In this document: positions 1 to 8,759 of the stretch, one piece after another | Position numbering within the stretch: the stretch's first letter is position 1 | Layout: the number at the start of each line of letters is the position of its first letter | DNA from: Lichenostomus cassidix | Lineage: Eukaryota; Chordata; Aves; Passeriformes; Meliphagidae | Direction of reading: 5' to 3' | Length of the DNA: 64,000 nucleotides | NCBI GenBank assembly: GCA_008360975.2 | Contig: VLJF02000046.1 | Span: 3,162,001-3,226,000, forward strand | The notes under the pieces: generated by a model | Database searches by the model: none | What the model saw: the letters and a program-made list of their open reading frames with translations, nothing else | What the model was told of the DNA's origin: nothing | Position numbers and translations under genes: made by a program

Positions 1-566
1 TCCTCTTGCCCATCCCTGTCCCCTCCCCTGCAAACAGCCCATCCCTGTTTGCCCTTTCCTCTCTGGCCCCACTCGCCATTTCAGTTCCTGACTTGGCACC
101 ATGGGAACATCCCTTGGTGAGCAGGATCATCCTACAAGTGCTTCATCAATTGTCTGCAGGGTCCTGCAGTGCCTCGTGCTGTTCCCTTGCCAGAGGCAGC
201 ACAGGCCAGGGGGGCACATCTGGACTGCTGTGTGTGGCTGTGAGGCTCCCTGTTGTGGGGCAGTGAGGAGGAGCTGGAGAGACTCTGCAGGACTGACAGG
301 ATGGGCTTTGGGGCCTGTGGGGAGAAGCTGAGGGCCATGGGCTGCTGGACCTTCTGAAGAGGAGGCCCAGGGCTCATCCTGCAGCTGCTTCAAGGGTGCT
401 TTCAGAGAATCATAGAATCAATGAGGTTGGAAAAGACCTTTGAGATCATCAAGTCCAACCTGTGACCTAACAGCACCTTGTCTCCCCTGAGCCTCTTCTT
501 CTCCAGGATAAACAACCCCAGCTCCAAACTCAGCCACTCCTCACAGCACTTGTGTTCCAGACCCTT
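1..566. repeat. Segmental duplicate of 43,663-44,227
   Basis: This stretch matches 43,663-44,227 in the same orientation with very few differences, offset about 43.66 kb. At 43.7 kb the segment follows an olfactory receptor gene by about 1.1 kb, so another OR copy may lie just left of this window (inference). Identity ends sharply at 567, where the 43.7-kb copy continues into CR1 and this copy enters ERV sequence. No gene is recognised in 1-403. Confidence 0.85.
404..566 (-). mobile_element. CR1 LINE fragment, 3' part, truncated
   Basis: Reverse-complement CR1: the stretch reading ttggaaaagacctttgagat and the following segment are the familiar avian CR1 ORF2 end. It is cut at 567 by ERV-derived sequence. 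The full-length equivalent is at 44,067-44,668. Confidence 0.85.
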
Positions 567-985
567 GCTTCAAGAGTTTGATTCACGAGTAATGGATCCA
601 GGAGTCTCCACCAGTTGTTTTTACTGCTGTATGAGTAGTCAATAGAACTTGATAGGGTCTTTTCCACTTGGGCTGAAGCGGTTCTTCACGACCGGACGTG
701 AACCCAATCTCCTGGATGATGAGGGTGCACTTGAATATCCAATGGAACTGGTGAGGCTAAAACGACAAACTGATGCAGCGATGAAAGTGTTTTTCCAAGG
801 AAATTGCATACTCTTTCAAATGATGATCACCCATTACATGATTTTCCCCAGGAACCATCATGGTTTGGTAAGGTCTTCCATACAGGATTTCAAATGGGCT
901 TATCTTCTCCTTTGAACTTGGCTGAATTCTGATTCTGAGTAAAGCCAAAGGCAGAGCCTGTGGCCACTTAAGCCACAATCATTGA
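567..985 (-). pseudogene. ERV pol remnant: integrase C-terminal region, class I (gammaretrovirus-like)
   Basis: Minus-strand translation from about 980 gives the gammaretroviral-type integrase tail, including the motif SPFEILYGRP, then a short spacer and the HPGDWV region. A frameshift lies near 692-700; after it the downstream frame carries the PLQPKWKRPYQVLLTTHTAV motif and then a premature stop near 585. The fragment ends at the junction with CR1 at about 567. It has the same strand as the LTR and primer binding site at 1.75-2.4 kb and is probably the 3' relic of that provirus after loss of gag and most of pol (inference). It is not functional. Confidence 0.8.
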
Positions 986-1164
986 GAATGTTTCAACACT
1001 CAGCAAGTTATTTATATTCCGTGGGTGTCCCTGCATGGATTTTTATACCGGTAAAACACAGAAGTTAACTGGTAATTTGCACACACACAGTACATGCATA
1101 CATTCAGAAATTCAAAAGCACTGGAGCAAACTCTGTTCAAAAAAAGCTTTTCACAGTAACCTAG
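986..1164. other. Unassigned ERV-internal sequence
   Basis: AT-rich sequence between the integrase remnant and the hairpin array. No coding similarity was recognised. It probably belongs to the same decayed provirus. Confidence 0.3.
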
Positions 1165-1530
1165 GCAGGAGACTTGAACTCCAAAATACTTTGCAATTGG
1201 ATTTTAATGCAAACAGGAGACTTTAACGCCAAAATACTCTGCAATTGCGTTTTAACTAGGCATCGGGACTCAAACCCGAAACTGCGCGGTGGCTGGACAC
1301 CGAGACTCTAACTTGGAACCAACATAAACCGAGACTCCAACTCAGAACCACCGGGCACCGAGACTCTAACTCGGGACTGAGACAACCCAGACTCAAACTG
1401 GGAACAAATGCAACCAATACTCGAACTTGGAAACACAGGGAGATGACACTGAGACTTGAACTCGTAACCAAGGCAACCGAGACTTTAACTCGGAAACACA
1501 GGGATTCGGCGCCTAAACTCAAACTAAGAA
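1165..1530 (-). repeat. Array of tRNA T-arm-like hairpins in the ERV leader
   Basis: About ten imperfect inverted repeats follow one another, each a 4-5 bp stem around a 7-nt loop. Plus-strand positions are 1168-1182, 1216-1230, 1263-1279, 1300-1316, 1329-1345, 1358-1374, 1386-1402, 1414-1430, 1449-1465, 1477-1493, with a degenerate one at about 1512-1528. Read on the ERV sense (minus) strand, loops are TTCGAGT, TTCAAGT, TTTGAGT, TTAGAGT or TTAAAGT, close to the tRNA T-loop consensus. Stems change on both sides: CCGAG/CTCGG, CCCAG/CTGGG, TCGGG/CCCGA. The first two sit in a roughly 48-bp direct repeat. It lies 220-580 nt downstream of the primer binding site. What is seen is the structure; any role is unknown. 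Confidence 0.8.
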
Positions 1531-1748
1531 ACTGAGACAACATGAATGCATATCTAGTGATTTTTTTCAGTATCTAATTAAACTGTCACCCTTGTATTTT
1601 ACCCCAAAGTAATGCCTTAAACAAAACCACGGGATCTTGTGTTGGACTCACTGGACTCCAGGGACCATGAGGTCTCTCTGGATGAAATCTCCGAGCGCGC
1701 TGGGGAGACACTCACGTTCCCGGAGTCCGTGGAGTGATCAACAGCTTC
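1531..1748 (-). other. ERV 5' leader, no ORF recognised
   Basis: Sequence between the primer binding site and the hairpin array. No gag start or other coding signal is recognised. Confidence 0.4.
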
Positions 1749-1766
1749 GTCCCTTCATGGTCGCCA
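1749..1766 (-). promoter_or_regulatory. ERV primer binding site, tRNA-Arg type
   Basis: The minus strand reads TGGCGACCATGAAGGGAC. Vertebrate tRNA-Arg (CCG/TCG family) predicts TGGCGACCACGAAGGGAC from its 3' end, so 17 of 18 match, and the mismatch is a CpG-type C-to-T change. It lies 17 nt downstream of the LTR end, about where a PBS should be. The tRNA sequence is from memory. Confidence 0.75.
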
Positions 1767-1783
1767 AAAATTATCACCAAATC

Positions 1784-2423
1784 TGTGGGAAAAAATACAA
1801 AAACTCTCCAACAACATTTTAATGTTAGAGAGTCAAGGCATTACTTTATTATCTGGCCAGGATGTTGTTCTGGCCTGGATGTACCACAGAAATCATCTCA
1901 TCCACACATAGCCCAGGTGTGCAGAGAGAATCATTCCAGGATACATAGCTTTTACTCGATTTTTCAGATATTTTATACAGTAAAAATACATAGGAAAGCA
2001 TTGGGTCAGTATTCATTGGTCTAAAGTTGAGCAAACCCCCAGTATTCAGTTTCCCATTGGATCTGAATCTCCTCACCTCTGATGCTAATTAGATTCTTCA
2101 TTCTTCAGTTTTTCTCATCAGTCCTTTTTCCAGGCCAGGATGTCTTCAGCCCTGCTGGAGGTGCTCTGGGGTAGCTGTTTGTGATATCCACCATGTCCTG
2201 TTGATAACCACAATGTCCCAGAGGATGTTCTGTTCATAGTCTTTATCTCTCTGGTTATCTCTGGGGTCACTCCCAATCTGTTGATATGCTGAGTCCACCA
2301 GACCTCATCTGGTAGAACAATGTCCTGAAAGAAACCTAAAATTCCTTTTCTCGGGGTAAAGACAAACAAAACCTTTGACTAAAGTTATACAAAATGTTTA
2401 ACCTGATATGTATTCCAACAACA
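1784..2423 (-). mobile_element. ERV LTR, copy 1 (5' LTR of the truncated class I ERV)
   Basis: Sense is minus. It begins TGTTGTTGGAAT at 2423 and ends CCCACA at about 1784. A TATA box (TATAAAAT) is at 1970-1977 and a polyadenylation signal (AATAAA) at 1845-1850. It matches LTRs at 54,427-55,064 (+) and 62,822-63,453 (-). This is the only copy with internal sequence attached. The exact 3' boundary is uncertain by a few bases. Confidence 0.8.
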
Positions 2424-2429
2424 CCAAAG

Positions 2430-2660
2430 AGCCCCTGGGCACACAGTGACATCAGCGACCAGCACAGGTGACAATTGCAGCGGAATGGATTGCTGTGCAG
2501 GTCACTGAGGGGACAGGGTGACGTCATCAGAGTAATGTCTTCAGAGTGACATCAGTGACGTCATCAGAGTGACATCATCAGCAATCAGCACGGGTGACAA
2601 TTGCAGTGGAACAGATTGCTGTAGGTCACTGAGAGGGGACAGGGTGACATCAGGGTGGCA
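2430..2660. promoter_or_regulatory. CRE-rich segment beside the LTR U3
   Basis: The sequence has two perfect TGACGTCA palindromes (2519-2526 and 2556-2563) and several TGACATCA variants within 150 bp, just outside the LTR's 5' end. It recurs beside the other LTR copies (about 54,230-54,430 and 63,450-63,670). The sites match the CREB/ATF consensus, but they also resemble the GTGACA words of the adjoining satellite, so function is unproven. Confidence 0.4.
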
Positions 2661-4500
2661 TCAGGGTGGCATCAGGGTAGCATCAGGTGGCATCAAAATG
2701 GCACCAAAGTGGAGGAAAGTGGCATTAAAGTGACAAAAAATTGCACCAAATGGCATCAAAATGGCATCAAATGGCATCGAAATGACACCAAATGACAGCA
2801 AATGGCAGTAAATGACACCAGAGTGACACTAAATGGCACCAAAGTGGCACTAAATGGCAACAAATGGCAAAAAATTACACTAAAGTGACATTAAATGGCA
2901 CTAAACGGCACTCAAGTGGCACAAAGTGACATTAAGTGGCACTAAATGGCTCTAAATGGCTCTAAATGGCATTAAAGTGACACTAGATGGCACCAGAAGG
3001 AGCCAAAGTGACACTAAATGGCACCAAAGTCACATCAAATGACACTAAATGGTGTCAAAGTGGCGCTAAATGGCACTAAATGGGACCAAAGTGACACCAA
3101 ATGGCACTAAATGACACCAAGCAGCCCCTGGGCACACAGTGACATCGCCGACCAGCACAGGTGACAATGACTGCAGAACGGATTGCCGCAGGTCAGTGAA
3201 GAGACAGCAGGTGACATCAAAACGGGACAAAAATGGGGAAAAATGGCATTGAAATGACAAAAAACTGCATTAAAGTGACAAAAAATGGCACCAAATGGGA
3301 CTAAAGTGACACTAAATGGCACCAAAGTGGGAAAAAGTTTCATTGAAGTGGCAAAAAACAGCAACAAAGTGGCATTGAAGTGGCACTAAATGGCATCAAA
3401 TGGCACCAAAGTGGCACCAAATTGCATTAAACAGATAAAAATGCATTAATTTTTTTAAAATGGCATTAAAGTGACCTCAAATGGCCCCAAATGGGACCAA
3501 AGTGACATTAAATGGCACCAAAGTGACACTAAGTTGCACTAAAGGAGCAAAAATGGCACCGAAGTGGCATTAAAATGGCAAAAAGTGACACCAAAGTGAC
3601 ATCAAATGGCACCAAATTAGCACTAAATGGCACCAGAGTGACACTAAATGGCCTCAAATGGCACTGAATGGTATTAAAGTGGCACTAAATGGCACTGAAG
3701 TGACACCAGGAGTTAATAAATGGCACCAAAGTGGCACCAAATGGCACTAAAATGACACCAAATGGCATCAAAGTGACATCAAATGGGACTAAAGTGGCAC
3801 TAAATGGCACCAGAGTGACACCAGGGGTCATCAAGTGACACCAAATGGCACTAAGTGGCATTAAAGTGACACTAAATGGCACCAAGTGACACAAAGTGGC
3901 ACTAAATTGCACCAAAGGGCATCAATGTGGCACTAAATTGCACTAAATGGCACTAAAATGTCACTAAAATGGCACCAAATGAGACCAAAGTGACACTGAA
4001 TGGCACTGAAATGGCACTAAATGGCATTAGTGACACTAGAAGGCACCAAATAGCACTAAAGTGGCATTAAAGTGACACTAGATGGCACCAGATGGCGCCA
4101 AAGTGACACTAAATGGCACCAAAGTGACAAAAAAAGGCATTAAATGGCACCAGAGTGGCACTAAATGTCACTAAAAGTCACTCAAGTGACACTAAATGGC
4201 ATCAAATGGCACCAAAGTGGCACTAAATGGCAACAAAAAGGTCAAAAATGGCACCAAAGTGGCACTAAAGGGACATCAAGTGGCACCAAAGTGGCAAAAA
4301 GTGGCACCAAGTGACATCAAATGGCACCGAAATGGCATCAAGTGGCACTAAAGGGACACTAAATGACACCAAATGGCACCAAATTGTCACCAAATGCCAC
4401 TAGAAGTCACCAAATGGCACCAAATTGTCACTAAATGGCTCCAAAGTTCCATCAAAGTGACACCAAAGTGTCCCCAATACCCCCAATGTCCCCAAATGTC
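2640..4500. repeat. 21-bp satellite (satellite A), copy 1
   Basis: Tandem degenerate units of about 21 bp, each two half-units such as aaatggcacc and aaagtgacact. A non-satellite island at 3,115-3,215 repeats the segment next to the LTR (cagcccctgggcacacagtg). Reading frames here (LVPFSVTL-type peptides) are satellite artefacts. Confidence 0.9.
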
Positions 4501-6290
4501 CCTTCCCCCCAAAACTACCCAATTTCCCCCCAAATTTTCCCAATTTATCCCCATTTTCCCCAATTTCCCCCAGATTTTCCCAATTTTTCCCTAATCTATT
4601 CTTTTGCCCCCAATTTCCCCAAATTTTTCCCATTTTCTTCTATTTCCCCCATTTCCCCCCAATTTACTTCCCTTTTTCCCCAAAATTTCCCCAATTTTCC
4701 TGAATTTTTCCAATTTTCCCCATTTCCTCCCAATTTCCCCATTTATTTCCCATTTTTCTCACTTTTTCCCCAGTTTTCCCCCAAATTTTCCTTTTAGTCC
4801 AATTTCCCCAATTTTCCCCATTTTCCTCCATTTTCCCCCAATTTTTCCCATTTCCCCCCAAAAATTCCCCAAATTTTCCTCCTTTTTCCCCATTCTATTT
4901 GCATTTTTCCCATTTCCCCCAAATTTTCCCAAACAATTCCCCCAAATTTTCTCAGAATTTTCCTTCAAAATTCCCCCAAACTTTCCCAATTTTTTCCAAA
5001 GTTTTCTCCCAAACTTCCCCAAAATTTCCCTCCAAATTCCCCAAATTTTCCCCCAAACTTCCCTAAAATTTTCCCCAAGCTTCCTTGAAATTTCCCAAAT
5101 TTTCCCAAAAATTCCCCCCAAATTTTCCCAAAAATTCCCACAATTTTCTTTAAAAAATCCCCAAACTTACCCCATTTTTCCCCAAATTTTCATCCAAATT
5201 TCCCCAAAGCTTTCCCGAAATTTCTCCAAAATTTCCCCCGAATTTTCCCAGAAATTTCCTTCAGTTCTTCCCATTTCTCTCTGAAATTTTCCCCCAAAGT
5301 TCCCCAAAATTTCCCCAATTTCCCTCAGATTTCACCCCAATTTTCCCCCAAAATTTCTCCCCATATTTCCCCTCAAATTTCCCCCATAGTTCTCCAAATT
5401 TCCCTAAAATGTCCCCAATTTCTCCCAAGTTTTCTCCAAAATTTCTCAAAAATTTCCACAATTTCCCTCAAATTTTCCCAAAATTTTCACCCAAAATTTC
5501 CCCCCAAACTTCCCCCAAATTCCCCAATTTCTCTCAAATTTTCCCAAATTTTTTCTCTGAACTTCCCCCTCAATTTCCCCAATTTTTCCCAATTTTTTCC
5601 CCAAAATTTTCTCCCAAACTTCCCCAATATTTTCCCCCAATTCCCCAAAATCTCCCCAATTTTCCCAAAATTTCCCCCAAACTTCCCTGAAATCTCCCCA
5701 AAATTTCCCCCAAATTTCCCTCATTTCCCCCAATTTCCCCAAGTTTTCTCCCAACTTTCCCAAAAATTTCCCTCAAATTTTCCCCCAAAATTTCCCCAAA
5801 ATTTTCCCCCAATTTCCCTCAAATTTTCCCAACATTTCCCCCAAACCTTCCCCCATTTTCCCCAAAAATTTCCCCATTCTCCCCTTATTTCCCCCAAATT
5901 TCTCCCCAAACTTCCCCAATATTTCCCCCAATTTTCCCCAAAATTTTCCCCCAAACTTCCTCAAATTTTCCCAAAATTTCCCCCAAAATTTCCCCCAAAA
6001 TTTCTCCCATTTTCTTTAAAAACATCCCGAAACATTCCCCAATTTTCCCCAAAATTTCCCCAAAACTTCCAAAAATTTCCCCAAACTCACACAAAATTTC
6101 CCCAGTTTCCCCCAATTTGCCCCAAAACCTCCCCAAAATTTCCCCAATTTCCTCCAAAATTTTCCCCTCAAACTTCCCCAAAATTTCTGCCACTTCTCCC
6201 AAATTTTTCCCCAAAATTTCCCCCAAATTTTCCCATTTAACTCCCAAAATTCCCCCAATGTTATCCCAAATTTCCCCCAACGTCCCTAAT
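4500..6290. repeat. Pyrimidine-rich satellite (satellite B), copy 1
   Basis: Irregular units of about 9-13 bp of the form CCCC-AAA-TTTT on the plus strand, 1.8 kb with almost no G. It grades into satellite A at the left through ccaaagtgtcccc words. The strand bias means few stop codons, which explains 100-230-residue frames of F, P, N and S. These are not genes. Confidence 0.9.
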
Positions 6291-6375
6291 GTCCCCAAAT
6301 CCCCCAATGTGTCCCCAATGTCCCATTAATGTCCCCAACATCCCCAATGTCCCCAGTGTCCCCAATGTCCCTGTG
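6290..6375. repeat. Short CCCCAATGT array (edge of satellite B)
   Basis: About eight units of ccccaatgt and close variants end the array. They are the reverse complement of the GGGGACATGG words found at 16.6-17.2 kb. Confidence 0.75.
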
Positions 6376-6427
6376 ATCAATCCATGTCATCATGTTGGCT
6401 TTTCGCAAAGATCCCAATGGATACTCT

Positions 6428-6944
6428 GTGGATTGTTTGAATTCTTTTCTTACAGAGGTAGCCTGGCTGGGAAAAGTTGCTGTGCAATGATGACTAAGGT
6501 CTTTCTTTCTAGTCCCAGCTGAGTTTAATAGCAGTAAAATAGCTGTTCTGGTTGGATTCGAATGCTTGAAGTGTCTGCTTGAACTGGATCCCATCCCCCG
6601 GCCGGACCCTGCCTCTGACACTGCAACTATCAGCTCCTGGCGCTGCAGGAACCACAATCTGGGAGTGAGAACAGATCAGTGACAGACGACTGCGCATGCT
6701 GCCAGGAGGCGGATCAGTTCCCAGAACGTGCAAAAGAGTTTGGAGAGAAATAGGAATATGTGTAACTGTTTATGAATATGCATTAGGCTGAAGGGTATGG
6801 AAAGGGTGTCTCTGTCCATTCCAGGGGTGCTTTTCTGGCTGAATGCCAAAGCACCCAGCGCTGACCTTTTGCTTTTATCTGTCCCCTATTGTCTTTTATT
6901 AAACCTTTTTAATCCTAACAGGAGAGTGAACCTCGTTTGTCACA
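6428..6944 (+). mobile_element. Probable ERV LTR
   Basis: AT-rich promoter-like sequence around 6,750-6,790 (atgaatatgcattaggctga), an ATTAAA polyadenylation signal at 6898-6903, and an end at cgtttgtcaca (6944) fit an avian LTR in plus orientation. The 5' end is a guess and no second copy was seen in the window. Confidence 0.45.
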
Positions 6945-7620
6945 GTTCACTGGAATAAACTTACGAGTTTGGGTTTTCATTGGACAGGTTGTTTGGCAAT
7001 AATAGCCTTTTTAATTCTCTGTCTTGTCCTTTTCAAAACAGTTAAAAACAGTTAAAAATGTTAAAAGTAAACCAAAACAAGTCATGGTTTCCTTAGCTTT
7101 ATCCACAACCTCAGTAAAAACAGAAGGGGCAGATGTGGGGCTGCAGAGGAAGAGGCCCCCATGATCCCATGAGGAACCAAAGAACCTGAAAGGATGCAGA
7201 AAAGTATTGATCAGCACAGGATCTGAAGCAGATCAGCAGATTCCTTCTCTCCCCTGGGAAGAATAACAAGCTGTATTGAGAAACTGTGAAAAGGCTGAGA
7301 AAACAACTAAGAGAGAACTTATCACACTGAAAAGTATATCTACTGTATGGCTTTGTAATAAAATCAGAATTTGCATACAGTGAGTGATTCTCATTCCTAC
7401 GCTAAATGGCACCACGACTTTCCATGTCAAACCCTGCAGGGCAGGGACAGCTCTTGTGGCACAATCCCTCCTGGCCAAGGACACAGTGCTGGGAAGGTCT
7501 TTCTATGCCAGCAAAGGAAAGCTCCTGGCTCAGGGTCACCTTTCCTGCTCAGCCAGACACCCCAAGTTCTCCAGGAGCAGAAGAGAATTCCAGCATTCCC
7601 ACAGGCTGTGTGATGTCATA
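6945..7620. other. No feature recognised
   Basis: Ordinary intergenic sequence. The short reading frames have no recognisable domain. Confidence 0.4.
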
Positions 7621-7850
7621 GCATGGACTGTGACATCACAGAGTACCTGTATGACATCACAGAGCACCTGTATGACATCACAGAGCACCTGTATGACATC
7701 ACAGAGCACCTGTATGACATCACAGAGCAGGCTGTTACATCACAGGGCAGATGAATGGCATCACAGAGTGGGCTGTGAGGTCACAGGACAACTGTGTGAC
7801 ATCACAGAGCAGACTCTGACATCATAGAGGCAGGCTGTATAAAATCACTG
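7621..7850. repeat. 21-bp minisatellite with TGACATCA
   Basis: Five near-identical 21-bp units (tgacatcacagagcacctg plus two bases), then decaying copies. A related array is at 59,340-59,700. Each unit carries the CRE-like octamer TGACATCA. Confidence 0.85.
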
Positions 7851-7918
7851 GGCAGCTGTGTGTCACAGTCCACTCATGAGCAGATGCGTGATGGTTCATA
7901 CCAGCTACGATCTCAGAG

Positions 7919-8577
7919 TGCAAAAAAGAAAAGAAAACACAAAATCCAACAAGTCAAGGGAGTTAAATTTCAATCCAAGGGGGAACTTTATTCATTTGGC
8001 CTGTAAAGCGGCCTGAGATAGAGAGAGAAAGAGAGAAAATTGGGAAAAGATGGGGAGGAAAGGGAAGGAAAGGGGCTATAGCTACCACCACGGGTCCACA
8101 GACGTCCGGCGTCCCTGGAGTCCCGGTCAGTCAGCGTTCCTTGGCCTCTGCAAAGATCGATGTGATCTTTCGGTGGGGAAGATCTTCGGAGTTCAGTCAC
8201 TCCAGAGCTGTCTTTTATGCTAGTCCATACTCCTGGTCCCTCCTTGCCACCTGCCTTTCCTCTCCCTTAATTCTTGTGGAGATTTGCCAATCTCCACTTG
8301 GCAGGGTCAAGGGAGGAGTGTCCGAGGCATGGTCGGCAGGTTTTTCACAATGGGTGTCAGGGCAACGGGTGCAAAGCCTTTGTCACATACCCGCTTTGGC
8401 AGCACAAGGGCTTTGTTCTGTATCAGCTCAGGCAGGGGCAAAGCATTCGCTCCGTACCAGCTTTGGGTAGGCACAAAGCATTCTCTGCGTAAGTCCTGCA
8501 CCTGTAGTTTCTGATGAGAAATGTTGAGACAGAACTCGATTCTTGGATCGACCCTTACACCACCCGGTGGCTCAACA
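7919..8577 (-). mobile_element. ERV LTR A (3' LTR of env unit A)
   Basis: Sense minus: it begins TGTTGAGCCACC at 8577 and ends CTTTTTTGCA at about 7919. A TATA-like CATAAAAG is at 8212-8219 and AATAAA at 7987-7992. The matching parts of LTRs B and C read CATGAAAG at the TATA position. It is the most complete of the three LTRs of the tandem block. Confidence 0.75.
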
Positions 8578-8700
8578 TTTATCTTCAGGACCAGTTGTCT
8601 TCTTCATGATGAGTCGTCTTCTGGGTGAGTTGTCTTTCTTTATGATGAGGTGTCTTCTGGATGAGTTGTCTTCAGGACCACATGGTGGTAACACCAAGGA
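8578..8700. repeat. Short minisatellite between env and LTR A
   Basis: Four or five variant copies of gatgagttgtcttct lie directly upstream, in the ERV sense, of the LTR. A second version is at 11,090-11,190 beside LTR B. Confidence 0.6.
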
Positions 8701-8759
8701 AGGGGGAAGGGGAGAGAAGGGAAGGAGGAGAAACAAGATCGGAAAGATTTTTACATTAC

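Noticed and set aside
1263..1279. A functional tRNA gene or a second primer binding site in the hairpin array
   Set aside because: Only T-arm-like hairpins are present. No acceptor, D or anticodon arms can be folded around them, and the plus-strand PBS-like reading lies on the wrong strand for this ERV.
2530..4480. CRISPR array
   Set aside because: Short direct repeats without regular unique spacers, in an animal genome. It is a satellite.
4435..6258. Long open frames rich in F, P, N, S or G, K, E, W (120-226 residues)
   Set aside because: They are translations of the pyrimidine/purine satellite, open on both strands because of composition. No domain, no splice or start context.
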